DNA of 46,001 nucleotides, from assembly GCA_030726065.1 (NCBI GenBank), contig JANREK010000006.1, forward strand, positions 1 to 46,001, given 5' to 3'. The stretch is from Sediminibacterium sp. GTDB lineage: Bacteria; Bacteroidota; Bacteroidia; Chitinophagales; Chitinophagaceae. The notes under the pieces are model-generated. The model saw only the letters and a list, made by a program, of their open reading frames with translations, was not told the DNA's origin and made no database searches. Below, piece by piece: positions 1 through 7,427 of this stretch (its first letter is position 1; the number at the start of each line of letters is the position of its first letter). A program made the position numbers and the translations under genes.

Positions 1-449
1 GTATTCGTCCAGCGATTAACGTAGGTATCTCTGTAAGTCGTGTGGGTGGTAATGCACAGATTAAGTCAATGAAAAAAGTATCTGGTACTTTAAAATTAGA
101 CCAAGCTTTATACAGAGAGTTGGAAGCATTCTCTAAGTTTGGTGGTGATTTGGATGCTGCTACTAAATCGGTAATTGACAAAGGAGCTAGAAACGTGGAA
201 ATTTTAAAGCAAGCGCAATACACACCGTTCTCCGTTGAAAAACAAGTAGCCATTATTTACTTAGGTACGAATGGTTTATTGAGAGAGGTTGCAGTTCGTA
301 AGGTAAAAGAATTTGAAGCACATTTCTTATTAGAAATGACCAACAAATTACCAAATGTATTGGCTGAGTTTAAAAAAGGAAATTTACCAGAAGATGGATT
401 AAAGCAAATGGTAGATTTAGCGAATAGCATTATTCCGCAATACAAATAG
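1..449 (+). CDS. atpA: F1 ATP synthase subunit alpha, C-terminal part (partial)
   Basis: The reading frame is open from the window edge (frame of base 3) and starts with [15 protein letters not shown], the conserved alpha-subunit stretch carrying the arginine-containing SVSRVGG motif at the catalytic interface; the helical C-terminal domain follows and ends normally. About 148 residues of roughly 520 are visible; the nucleotide-binding domain lies upstream, outside the window. The subunit is part of the membrane-attached F1Fo ATP synthase. In most Bacteroidota atpG (gamma) follows atpA directly; here the next gene is an ABC transporter ATPase, so gamma must be encoded elsewhere. A weak hairpin with a T-run (472-504) follows the stop. 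Identification is firm. Confidence 0.96.
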   Translation, partial: IRPAINVGISVSRVGGNAQIKSMKKVSGTLKLDQALYRELEAFSKFGGDLDAATKSVIDKGARNVEILKQAQYTPFSVEKQVAIIYLGTNGLLREVAVRKVKEFEAHFLLEMTNKLPNVLAEFKKGNLPEDGLKQMVDLANSIIPQYK

Positions 450-471
450 TATTCATTAATATTAAATTGAT

Positions 472-504
472 ACAAAACCCTGAACTATGTTTGGGCTTTT
501 TTGT
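472..504 (+). terminator. Weak intrinsic terminator after atpA
   Basis: ACAAAACCC (472-480) can pair with GGG-C-TTTT-plus-GT (493-504) around a 12-nt loop, with one bulged C, and the right arm is a run of six T. Placement 23 bases after the atpA stop fits an end-of-operon terminator. The stem is short and bulged, so confidence is low. An ATG at 487 lies inside the loop, one reason not to use it as the start of the next gene. Confidence 0.35.
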
Positions 505-513
505 TATTATTTT

Positions 514-1419
514 ATGTCTGTAATTAAAATACAAAATATAAGTAAGCATTTTGGGAGCTTAAAAGCGGTGGACGACCTAAGCTTTGAAGTGCAAGCAGGC
601 CAGGTATTTGGCTTTTTAGGCCAAAATGGTTCAGGTAAAAGTACCACCATACGTATGTTGTTGTCCTTAATTCATCCAACGAGTGGGCAGATAGAAATTT
701 TCGGAAAGCGTATCGAAAAAGACAGGGAAGCAATTTTAGAACAAGTGGGTGCGATTATTGAAAGGCCCGATTTATATCCCTATTTAAGTGCTAGGGAACA
801 TTTGGAATTATTTGCAAAAGTACGAAAGCAAAAAATTTGTGAAGCGGACATTAATGCCACGCTTGAAAAAGTAGGCTTGGCCCATCGGGCAAAGGATAAA
901 GTGCAAACTTTTTCATTGGGTATGAAACAGCGCTTAGGTATTGGTATTGCATTAGTACATAATCCTTCCTTAATTATATTGGATGAACCTACCAATGGAT
1001 TGGATCCGCAAGGGATTGCAGATATCAGACAATTAATTCAATACTTAGCTAAGGAAGAGGGAAAAACGGTGTTGGTATCCTCGCATTTGCTTTCAGAAAT
1101 TGAGCAAGTGGCGCATCAAATATTAATCATTCACCAAGGTAAAAAAATGGTGGAAGGGGTGACCAAGGAATTGTTAGATCCTGAAAAAAGAATTGTACAG
1201 ATAAAAACCACCGATGATGCAAATGCTTTGAAAGTCATTGCTGCAAGCAGTTTTAGTAATTATTTATTACCTCGCAGTGAAGGTGTTTACTTAAAAATAC
1301 CTACCCGTGAAATTCCATTGCTGAACGAATCATTGGTAAAAGCAGAGGTTGCGCTACTTGGTATTGAAACGAAGAACTCCTTAGAAGATTATTTTTTACA
1401 AATCACTTCAAACGCTTAA
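514..1419 (+). CDS. ABC transporter ATP-binding protein (ABC-2 exporter type)
   Basis: A 301-residue cytoplasmic ATPase of the BcrA/CcmA-like exporter class. Visible motifs: Walker A GQNGSGKST (residues 36-44), signature FSLGMKQR (133-140), Walker B LIILDEPT (153-160) and the switch histidine in VSSHLL (about 191), followed by a C-terminal extension of about 100 residues typical of drug/antibiotic-type exporters. I chose the ATG at 514 (MSVIKIQNIS) rather than 487, because the family begins with this strand and 487 lies in the terminator-like loop. The permease starts 2 bases after the stop, so the two are translationally close and form one transporter. The substrate cannot be told from sequence. 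Confidence 0.93.
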   Translation: MSVIKIQNISKHFGSLKAVDDLSFEVQAGQVFGFLGQNGSGKSTTIRMLLSLIHPTSGQIEIFGKRIEKDREAILEQVGAIIERPDLYPYLSAREHLELFAKVRKQKICEADINATLEKVGLAHRAKDKVQTFSLGMKQRLGIGIALVHNPSLIILDEPTNGLDPQGIADIRQLIQYLAKEEGKTVLVSSHLLSEIEQVAHQILIIHQGKKMVEGVTKELLDPEKRIVQIKTTDDANALKVIAASSFSNYLLPRSEGVYLKIPTREIPLLNESLVKAEVALLGIETKNSLEDYFLQITSNA

Positions 1420-1421
1420 TT

Positions 1422-2297
1422 ATGTGGTCGCTGATCAAAGTTGAATTGTATAAAATATTTAGCCGTCCAAGGACGTACATTGCATTTGGCGCTATTGCTG
1501 CTCTAATAGTAGTGATACAACTGGGGTTAAAAATAGATGGTGATGCCTATTCTTCCTTTTTAATGAAGGATATTAATGATACTTTAACAGTGGATGGTAA
1601 AGTATTGAATGGCTATTTGATTTGTTATATATTATTACAATTATTATTGGTACATGTGCCCTTGTTAGTGGCTTTGATAGCGGCGGATATGATTTCGGGG
1701 GAGGCTAATTTAGGTACACTTCGATTATTATTCACAACTCCCTATAGTCGCACCCGCTGGGTGTTGGCTAAATTCATCGCTGCTAGTATTTATACTATTT
1801 TACTTTTAATATGGCTAGCTTTTCTAGCATTGTTTGTTAGCATGTGGATATTTGGCACGGATGATTTATTTTTAATGAAATCGAATTATGTGGTACTGAT
1901 TGAACAAAATGATGTGCTATGGCGCTATGTGGGTGCTTTTGTATTTGCGAGTTTTGCTTTATTAACAGTGACTAGTTTGGGTTTTTTATTATCAAGTTTG
2001 TCGAGTAATTCAATAGGTCCGATTGTAGGTACCATGAGCGTAATTGTATTTTTTACCATTTTGAGCACTTTGAATATCCCCTTGTTCACCATCGTTAAGC
2101 CTTATTTGTTTACGACGCATATGAATAATTGGAAGGAGTTTTTTGATATTCAAGTGAATGCCAATAATGAAGCCATCACAGGAAGTATTTTAAACATTCC
2201 AAAAATTAAAATATCTTTAGTGGTATTGACATTACATATTATTTTATTTGTAAGTGCTTCTATCATCATTATTAAGCAAAAAGATATCCTTAGCTAA
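1422..2297 (+). CDS. ABC-2 type transporter permease
   Basis: A 291-residue inner-membrane protein with about six hydrophobic segments: one near residues 20-38, a pair around 65-90, further segments near 110-140, 170-195 and 200-220, and a last one at the C-terminus. The motif ADMISGEANLGTLRLLFTTP matches the ABC-2 permease loop (often GExxxGTlr.ll..P) that docks to the ATPase. It follows the ATPase gene by 2 bases and precedes the LolA-like gene by 8 bases, so all are probably one transcript. It would form a homodimeric channel with two copies of the ATPase. Substrate unknown. Confidence 0.88.
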   Translation: MWSLIKVELYKIFSRPRTYIAFGAIAALIVVIQLGLKIDGDAYSSFLMKDINDTLTVDGKVLNGYLICYILLQLLLVHVPLLVALIAADMISGEANLGTLRLLFTTPYSRTRWVLAKFIAASIYTILLLIWLAFLALFVSMWIFGTDDLFLMKSNYVVLIEQNDVLWRYVGAFVFASFALLTVTSLGFLLSSLSSNSIGPIVGTMSVIVFFTILSTLNIPLFTIVKPYLFTTHMNNWKEFFDIQVNANNEAITGSILNIPKIKISLVVLTLHIILFVSASIIIIKQKDILS

Positions 2298-2305
2298 TAC
2301 TAACA

Positions 2306-3010
2306 ATGAAAAACATTAACAGCTTTTTATCCGCAAGTACAATATTATTTCTGAGCTTGCTATTTAGTTTACGTGCAAGTGCACAAGTAGATCCCTTGAT
2401 TGAAAAAGTGGCACAAAAATTAGCGTTGGTCAATGATTACGTGGCCGAGGGTAGTATGAAAACCGATGTTTCATTTATAAAAGCCTCATTAGGTAAGGTA
2501 AAGGTATATTTCAAAAAACCCGATTTGCTTAAAGTGAAAAAAGAGGGTGGAATTTCCTTATTGCCAAGAGGTGGCGTTTCCTTAACCATTAATACACTTT
2601 TAAATACAAAAGGGTATACTTCCATACCGGTGGGAACGCAATTGCTCAATGAAAAAAAGTTAACTGTCATAAAATTAATTCCGAATGATGATAATTTGGA
2701 TTGGGTAATCTCTACTTTATGGATTGACCCAGTGGAGGCGCTGGTATACAAAACTGCGACCACGACTAAGGAAAATGGCAGTTATGAAATCACGATGCAA
2801 TATGGCGCCTATGCCCAACAAGGGTTAGCGAGTAAAATTATTTTTAGTTTTAACACCAAAGATTATAAATTGCCGAATGGTATTACTTTAGAGTTTGGAG
2901 ATGAGGACCCTGCGAGTAAACAAAAGATGCTAAAAAACAAAAAAGGAACTATTGAAATAACTTATAACAAGTATACTATTAACAAGGGCATACCTAATAA
3001 TATATTTTAA
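2306..3010 (+). CDS. LolA-like outer-membrane lipoprotein-sorting protein
   Basis: A 234-residue protein with an N-terminal signal peptide (MKNINSFLSAS, hydrophobic core, cleavage expected after RASA/AQ near residue 26). The mature part is rich in alternating beta strands with the pattern SLGKVKVYFKKPDLLKVKK, resembling the LolA/LolB-fold family of periplasmic lipid or lipoprotein carriers (predicted from pattern; identity to true LolA is low). No lipobox cysteine is present, so it is likely soluble in the periplasm. It sits 8 bases downstream of the ABC permease and 2 bases upstream of the next secreted protein. A role carrying a hydrophobic molecule delivered by the ABC exporter is inference. 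Confidence 0.6.
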   Translation: MKNINSFLSASTILFLSLLFSLRASAQVDPLIEKVAQKLALVNDYVAEGSMKTDVSFIKASLGKVKVYFKKPDLLKVKKEGGISLLPRGGVSLTINTLLNTKGYTSIPVGTQLLNEKKLTVIKLIPNDDNLDWVISTLWIDPVEALVYKTATTTKENGSYEITMQYGAYAQQGLASKIIFSFNTKDYKLPNGITLEFGDEDPASKQKMLKNKKGTIEITYNKYTINKGIPNNIF

Positions 3011-3012
3011 AA

Positions 3013-3645
3013 ATGCGCCGAATATTTTTATTATTATCTTTTTGCTGTTTATTCAATCAAGGTAAATCGCAGTCAAGTAGTTTTACTAAAAATTTAGAAG
3101 CTGCCGTCGTTTTACTTAATAAATGTCAAACCCGCGATCAGTATGTTATTGCTTTTGCAAAAATGGAGGAATTGTACAAGCAAGATCCATCCGCTTGGTT
3201 ACCTGCCTATTATGCTAGCATTATAAAAGCAAGAATGGCAATGAAAAAAATGGGTGATTCCGATCAACTTGCCAATGAAGCTATTCAATGGCTAAAGATA
3301 ACTAAGGCACTGCATAATAGTGATGAAGTGCTATGTTTGGAGAGTATCGTTTATACTTCAAAAATGGTGGTTAATCCTATATTTAGATGGAAGGTGTATG
3401 AATCCAGAATAAAGAAACCATTAGAACAGGCAATCGCGTTAAATAAAAATAATCCAAGACCCTATATTTTAAAGGCCAACCTGCAATATAAAATGCCTAT
3501 TATATTTGGCGGCGGTTGTAATTCTGCAAGGCCCATTGCACAAAAAGCAAAACTTGCATTTGATCAAGTCAAAACTGATTTTACGGTAATGCCACATTGG
3601 GGAAGACCTATTTTAGAAGATTTGATTAAGGCTTGTCCATTATAA
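3013..3645 (+). CDS. Secreted helical protein, TPR-like, function unknown
   Basis: A 210-residue protein with a signal peptide (MRRIFLLLSFCCLF, cleavage expected near GKSQS). The mature part is helical; stretches such as NEAIQWLKITKALHNSDEVL and LEQAIALNKNNPRPYILKAN have the spacing of tetratricopeptide-like helices, the second being the best TPR match. A GGGC segment and an ARPIAQKAK helix follow near the C-terminus. I do not recognise a named family. It is the last gene of the ABC/LolA-like cluster, with a 2-base gap to the gene before it. Periplasmic or outer-membrane-facing location is inferred from the signal peptide. Confidence 0.7.
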   Translation: MRRIFLLLSFCCLFNQGKSQSSSFTKNLEAAVVLLNKCQTRDQYVIAFAKMEELYKQDPSAWLPAYYASIIKARMAMKKMGDSDQLANEAIQWLKITKALHNSDEVLCLESIVYTSKMVVNPIFRWKVYESRIKKPLEQAIALNKNNPRPYILKANLQYKMPIIFGGGCNSARPIAQKAKLAFDQVKTDFTVMPHWGRPILEDLIKACPL

Positions 3646-3814
3646 AACAAACCATCTTTTTTTTAGTATTATTTTTTATTTAATAGTATTTTTTTCTAAT
3701 TATTGTCCGTTATCAACAATTTAGAAAATTCTCAAATGAACAACATTATCCTGTTTGGTAGGGTATTTGGCTAAAAATCAATCAATTTAGGGCTGAAATA
3801 CTATTTTTAAAATT

Positions 3815-3836
3815 GATATATAATTATATATCTTTG
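3815..3836 (+). promoter_or_regulatory. hicAB promoter with overlapping 18-bp palindrome (operator candidate)
   Basis: A perfect 18-base palindrome (3815-3832; half-site GATATATAA) overlaps a TATCTTTG box (3829-3836) that fits the Bacteroidota -7 consensus TAnnTTTG. Predicted transcription start is about 3841, some 10-30 bases before the possible hicA starts. HicB antitoxins with an HTH domain repress their own operon by binding palindromes near the promoter, so this is the natural operator candidate. The palindrome is all A/T apart from its outer G/C pair, so chance is not excluded. Confidence 0.55.
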
Positions 3837-3870
3837 TAAAATCAAGCCCAATGATAAAAAACTAAAAGAG

Positions 3871-4044
3871 ATGATTAAATTAATTGAACTTGATGGCTGG
3901 TATTTACATTCCCAAAAAGGAAGTCATAAACAATATAAACATAGTATTAAAAAAGGGAGAGTGACAATTCCGGATCATGGAAAAAACGATGTGCTGGATC
4001 ATATGATTGTTAAATCAATTTTAAAACAGGCGGGATTATTGTAA
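3871..4044 (+). CDS. hicA: HicA-family mRNA interferase toxin
   Basis: A 57-residue protein starting MIKLIELDGWYLHSQKGSH and ending VKSILKQAGLL. The pattern IKLIE-DGW, the catalytic histidine in KGSHKQYKH, the VTIPDH strand and SILKQAGL are diagnostic of HicA, a double-stranded-RNA-binding-fold ribonuclease that cleaves translated mRNAs. Usual length is about 60-65 residues, so this copy is a little short at the N-terminus. An ATG at 3851 lies upstream but is out of frame because of a six-A run (3856-3861); one more A would give a start MIKKLKEMIKLIE, closer to the family norm. hicB follows 17 bases downstream. The gene is too short for routine ORF calling but is well supported. Confidence 0.88.
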   Translation: MIKLIELDGWYLHSQKGSHKQYKHSIKKGRVTIPDHGKNDVLDHMIVKSILKQAGLL

Positions 4045-4061
4045 GCTTTAATTATACAATT

Positions 4062-4466
4062 ATGAAAAAAAATATTGTTGAAATTTTCTTTGCTGCTAAA
4101 AATTTTTCAGCGCATGTGCCACAACTTCCTGGTTGTGTATCAACAGGAAAAACACCTGATGATATAAAATCAAATATCCTAAATGCAATTCAATTTCATT
4201 TGGAAGGTATCAAAGAGGATGGCGATAAACCGCCAGTTGTATTTAGAGGAAAATTCGAACTTATTTTTAAATTTGATACACAGAGCTTACTGAAATATTA
4301 CAAGAATGTAATTACAGGTTCTGCTTTAGAGAAATATTCTGGTATTAATCAAAAGCAATTGAATCATTATGCAAATTTGCATAGAAAACCTAGGGTTGAA
4401 CAAATTAAAAAAATACAATTGGCCTTTCATAACCTAGGGAAAGAATTGATGGCAGTTGAATTGTAA
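4062..4466 (+). CDS. hicB: HicB-family antitoxin with C-terminal HTH
   Basis: A 134-residue antitoxin. Residues 1-55 have the HicB partial RNase-H-like fold with the signature FSAHVPQLPGCVSTG followed by a helix and IQFHLEGIKEDGD. Residues about 85-134 form an XRE-like helix-turn-helix (GINQKQLNHYANLHRKPR then VEQIKKIQLAFHNLGKEL), the DNA-binding part that represses the operon. It should bind and neutralise HicA and autoregulate through the palindrome at 3815-3832. Order toxin then antitoxin is normal for hicAB. A 13-base gap separates it from the convergent pdxA stop. Confidence 0.93.
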   Translation: MKKNIVEIFFAAKNFSAHVPQLPGCVSTGKTPDDIKSNILNAIQFHLEGIKEDGDKPPVVFRGKFELIFKFDTQSLLKYYKNVITGSALEKYSGINQKQLNHYANLHRKPRVEQIKKIQLAFHNLGKELMAVEL

Positions 4467-4479
4467 CTAAAAAATTAAT

Positions 4480-5577
4480 TTAATCCATACCCTCGAGGGT
4501 CTCATCTTTAGCACCTGCAAACATACGGGCACTTATTTTTTTCAATGGGTTTAAGCGCATATCTCTATAGCCTTGGCGGGCATATATAATTCTGATACAT
4601 TCAAATATACTTGCTGTAAAGGAGCCTGCATCGGCCTTGTTTTTACCTGCAATATCAAAAGCAGTCCCATGATCTGGACTGGTTCTTACGATAGGCAATC
4701 CTGCAGTAAAATTTACGCCTTCACCAAATGCCAATGATTTGAATGGAATTAAACCTTGGTCATGGTACATGGCTAATACGCCATCAAATTTTTCATGTTG
4801 GCCTCTTGCGAAAAATGCATCAGCAGAATAAGGGCCGTAAACCAACATTTGTTGTTTACTTTCTTTAATAGCGGGTTTGATAATTTCAATTTCCTCCTTA
4901 CCAATTAAACCTTCATCACCTGCATGTGGGTTTAATGCTAATACTGCAATGCGCGGCGCGTCAATGCCAAAATCCTTTTTCAAACTACTATTTAAAATAG
5001 TAAGCTTTTGCTTGATTTTATCTTTGGTAATATATTTACCTACTTCTTGAATGGTTACATGTTCGGTGACCAATGCCATTCTTAAATTATCTGCTACAAG
5101 TAACATTAAGTTTTCAGTGTTCCCAAATGCATGTTGTAAATAAGGGGTATGTCCACTAAAATTAAAACTAGGGGATTGAATATTTTTTTTGTGAATAGGA
5201 GCAGTGACCAATCCATCAATATGATTATTTTTCAAAGCAGCTACGGCAGCTTCTAAGGAAATGAGCGCATACTTGCCGCCTATTTCTGTGGATTCCCCTG
5301 AGGTAATGGCTACTTCTTCCTCCCAGCAATTTAATACATTGACTTGCTTAGGATTTAGCTTTGAAAAATCATTAATGGAAGCATAATTAATGGCGTATTC
5401 AGGTAACCCCTTTTTATAAAAATTTAAGCATTTGTTGTTGGCAAATATTACAGGAACCATAAAGTCCAATAGGCGACTATCAGACAATGATTTTATGATT
5501 AATTCGATACCAATACCATTTAAATCGCCACATGTAAAGCCTATAATTGGTTTTTTGATTTCCGGGGTCATATCCAT
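4480..5577 (-). CDS. pdxA: 4-hydroxythreonine-4-phosphate dehydrogenase
   Basis: A 365-residue NAD-dependent enzyme of the DXP-dependent pyridoxal 5'-phosphate pathway; it oxidises 4-phosphohydroxy-L-threonine. Motifs: TCGDLNGIGIELI at the N-terminus, the first metal histidine in SGHTPYLQHAFG, the second in ALNPHAGDEGLIG and the third in AMYHDQGLIPFK, then LPIVRTSPDHGTAFDIAGK. I start at 5577 (MDMTPEIKKP) rather than 5604, because the longer form adds unrelated residues and a possible -7 box (TACTTTTA, minus strand, 5590-5597) lies within it. It is divergent from rsmA with 44 bases between starts. Length is slightly above the usual 330-350. Confidence 0.95.
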   Translation of the reverse strand: MDMTPEIKKPIIGFTCGDLNGIGIELIIKSLSDSRLLDFMVPVIFANNKCLNFYKKGLPEYAINYASINDFSKLNPKQVNVLNCWEEEVAITSGESTEIGGKYALISLEAAVAALKNNHIDGLVTAPIHKKNIQSPSFNFSGHTPYLQHAFGNTENLMLLVADNLRMALVTEHVTIQEVGKYITKDKIKQKLTILNSSLKKDFGIDAPRIAVLALNPHAGDEGLIGKEEIEIIKPAIKESKQQMLVYGPYSADAFFARGQHEKFDGVLAMYHDQGLIPFKSLAFGEGVNFTAGLPIVRTSPDHGTAFDIAGKNKADAGSFTASIFECIRIIYARQGYRDMRLNPLKKISARMFAGAKDETLEGMD

Positions 5578-5609
5578 TTGATTAGGCTGTAAAAGTACGC
5601 ACAAAAACC

Positions 5610-5617
5610 TAACTTTG
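5610..5617 (+). promoter_or_regulatory. -7 promoter box of rsmA (leaderless arrangement)
   Basis: TAACTTTG matches the Bacteroidota -7 consensus TAnnTTTG and ends 4 bases before the rsmA ATG (5622). Transcription would start at or next to the first codon, giving a leaderless or nearly leaderless mRNA. No convincing -33 TTTG at 19-21 bases upstream is seen. Confidence 0.5.
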
Positions 5618-5621
5618 CTTC

Positions 5622-6389
5622 ATGCAGTACACGCTAAAAAAATCATTGGGTCAGCACTTTTTAAAGGATGCCTCCATTTGTATTAAAATTAAGGAGGCCT
5701 TGCTTGAACAGGAAATTGCCCAATTGTTGGAAGTGGGTCCAGGCGGAGGGGCACTTACGCAGCATATTTATGACATTCCCACCAAGGATTTTAAGGCGAT
5801 TGAACTGGATACTGAAAAGGTCAATTTTTTATTGCATACGTATCCTGAATTAGAAGGTAAATTGATCAATGCCGATTTTTTAGAAATGAATGTTCCGTTT
5901 TCGGATGAATTTGTAGTGGTGGGTAATTTCCCTTACAATATATCTACACAAATTGTTTTTAAAGTACTAGATTGGAAATTGCAAGTGCCGGTGATGATTG
6001 GGATGTTTCAAAAGGAAGTTGCGGAGCGTATAGCTGCTAAACCTAATTCAAAAGCTTATGGTATTTTGAGTGTATTAGCCCAAGCGTTTTACGATGTGAC
6101 TTATTTATTTGATGTGCCACCGCAATCATTTACACCGCCACCTAAGGTAATGAGTGGGGTAATTCAAATGAAAAGGAAAGCGAATTTTCCTACGATGCTT
6201 TCAGAAAAAAGTTTTTATCATATTGTAAAAATGGCTTTTGGTCAGCGCCGTAAAATGTTACGCAATCCTTTAAAGCCTTATTTTACGACTGCACAATTGG
6301 AAGATCCTATATTTACCAAACGTGCCGAAAATTTAACTTTTGAAGATTATGCGGCCTTAACCTTTAAAATGCATATTGCATCAACCTAA
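5622..6389 (+). CDS. rsmA: 16S rRNA dimethyladenosine transferase KsgA/RsmA
   Basis: A 255-residue SAM-dependent methyltransferase that dimethylates two adjacent adenosines in the 3' terminal helix of 16S rRNA during small-subunit maturation. The N-terminus has KKSLGQHFLKD, the family's SAM-loop motif; VGPGGGALT (38-46) is motif I; NFPYNI (102-107) is the catalytic NxPY-type motif with Phe at the variable position; FTPPPKVMSGV and FGQRRKMLRN follow in the C-terminal part. Length is normal. It is divergent from pdxA, which in many bacteria is also its neighbour, and has its own -7 box. Confidence 0.97.
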   Translation: MQYTLKKSLGQHFLKDASICIKIKEALLEQEIAQLLEVGPGGGALTQHIYDIPTKDFKAIELDTEKVNFLLHTYPELEGKLINADFLEMNVPFSDEFVVVGNFPYNISTQIVFKVLDWKLQVPVMIGMFQKEVAERIAAKPNSKAYGILSVLAQAFYDVTYLFDVPPQSFTPPPKVMSGVIQMKRKANFPTMLSEKSFYHIVKMAFGQRRKMLRNPLKPYFTTAQLEDPIFTKRAENLTFEDYAALTFKMHIAST

Positions 6390-6419
6390 ACGACTTATTC
6401 GACATAAAAATATTGTTCA

Positions 6420-7349
6420 ATGGCAATGAGAATTATAATTACAGCACCAGCACATCCTTTTTTAATGGAAACATTAACGCAGCAAGGGTATGAGGTTATG
6501 TATGAACCTGCTATTACCTACGATGCTTTGTCAAAAATAATTGATACTGCTACTGGATTGATTGTTACAACGCGTTTGAAAATTGATCAATCTATAATTA
6601 ATGCGGCAACGCAATTAAAATGGATTGGTCGTATCGGAAGTGGGATGGAGTTAATTGATACCGGATTTGCTGCTTCAAAAAATATTCATTGCGTGAGTAG
6701 TCCCGAAGGAAATTGTACCACTGTGGGGGAACATGCATTAGGTTTGTTATTAAGTTTAATGAATCGTATTCATAGTTCTTATGCTGAAATAAAAAATGGG
6801 CAGTGGATTCGTGATGCGAATAGGGCAGATGAACTTACTGGAAAAACAGTGGGTATTATTGGTTTTGGAAATACTGGGGGTGCTTTTGCAAAAGTTTTAT
6901 CAGGGTTTGATGTTAAAATATTAGCCCATGACATTTACAAAACAAACTTTGATACCGCACAAATTAAGCAAGCTAGTTTGCAGGAAATACATGAACAAGC
7001 TAATGTGATTAGTTTGCATCTGCCATTAACGGAGCTCACCCAACATTATGCGAATGATTCCTTTTTCAATGCTTGTGTCCAAAAGCCCTATTTTATAAGT
7101 ACATGTAGGGGTGGGGTGACGGATACCGGTGCTTTGCTTAAAGCGCTTCAAAATCAATTAGTTAGCGGAGTGGGGATGGATGTACTTGAAAACGAACAAT
7201 TAGATAGCTATAGCCCTTCAGAACAAGCAGGTTTACAGGCCTTTATGGCGCATCCCAATTTCATATTAACCCCGCATATTGCAGGGTATAGCCATGAGGC
7301 ATATTTGAAGATGTCTCAAATCCTACTAGGAAAATTAGGTATTATTTGA
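6420..7349 (+). CDS. D-2-hydroxyacid dehydrogenase (NAD-dependent, phosphoglycerate dehydrogenase-like)
   Basis: A 309-residue cytosolic dehydrogenase of the D-isomer-specific 2-hydroxyacid family. The NAD-binding loop is GFGNTG (148-153) preceded by GKTVGII; catalytic residues are present: Arg about 230 in STCRGG, Glu about 257 in DVLENE and His about 286 in TPHIAGY. RIGSGMELID is the substrate-loop region. The short length without an ACT domain distinguishes it from classical SerA long forms; it may act as a 3-phosphoglycerate or other 2-ketoacid dehydrogenase, and substrate cannot be fixed from sequence. An alternative start is the ATG at 6426. It lies 30 bases after rsmA on the same strand. 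Confidence 0.9.
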   Translation: MAMRIIITAPAHPFLMETLTQQGYEVMYEPAITYDALSKIIDTATGLIVTTRLKIDQSIINAATQLKWIGRIGSGMELIDTGFAASKNIHCVSSPEGNCTTVGEHALGLLLSLMNRIHSSYAEIKNGQWIRDANRADELTGKTVGIIGFGNTGGAFAKVLSGFDVKILAHDIYKTNFDTAQIKQASLQEIHEQANVISLHLPLTELTQHYANDSFFNACVQKPYFISTCRGGVTDTGALLKALQNQLVSGVGMDVLENEQLDSYSPSEQAGLQAFMAHPNFILTPHIAGYSHEAYLKMSQILLGKLGII

Positions 7350-7360
7350 CCTTAATTTAA

Positions 7361-7368
7361 TATCTTTG
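7361..7368 (+). promoter_or_regulatory. -7 promoter box of greA
   Basis: TATCTTTG fits TAnnTTTG. It lies 11 bases after the stop of the dehydrogenase gene and immediately upstream of the hairpin at 7374-7401, so a transcript from it would start with that hairpin, about 55 bases before the greA ATG (7428). Confidence 0.5.
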
Positions 7369-7373
7369 CATAG

Positions 7374-7409
7374 TGCAACGCTTCATTTATGTGGCGTTGT
7401 ATTTTTTTT
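7374..7409 (+). terminator. Hairpin plus T8 in greA leader (terminator or attenuator)
   Basis: CAACGC (7376-7381) pairs perfectly with GCGTTG (7394-7399) around a 12-nt loop, extended by a G-U and a T-A pair to eight pairs, and is followed by eight T (7402-7409). This is a textbook intrinsic terminator shape. It could end the upstream dehydrogenase transcript, but it lies downstream of the greA -7 box, so it also forms the 5' leader of greA. Confidence 0.65.
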
Positions 7410-7427
7410 ATAATCAAAGTGAACTGT

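Noticed and set aside
487..513. Upstream ATG for the ABC ATPase at 487
   Set aside because: It lies in a terminator-like loop after atpA, and the nine added residues are unlike the family; ATG at 514 gives the usual N-terminus.
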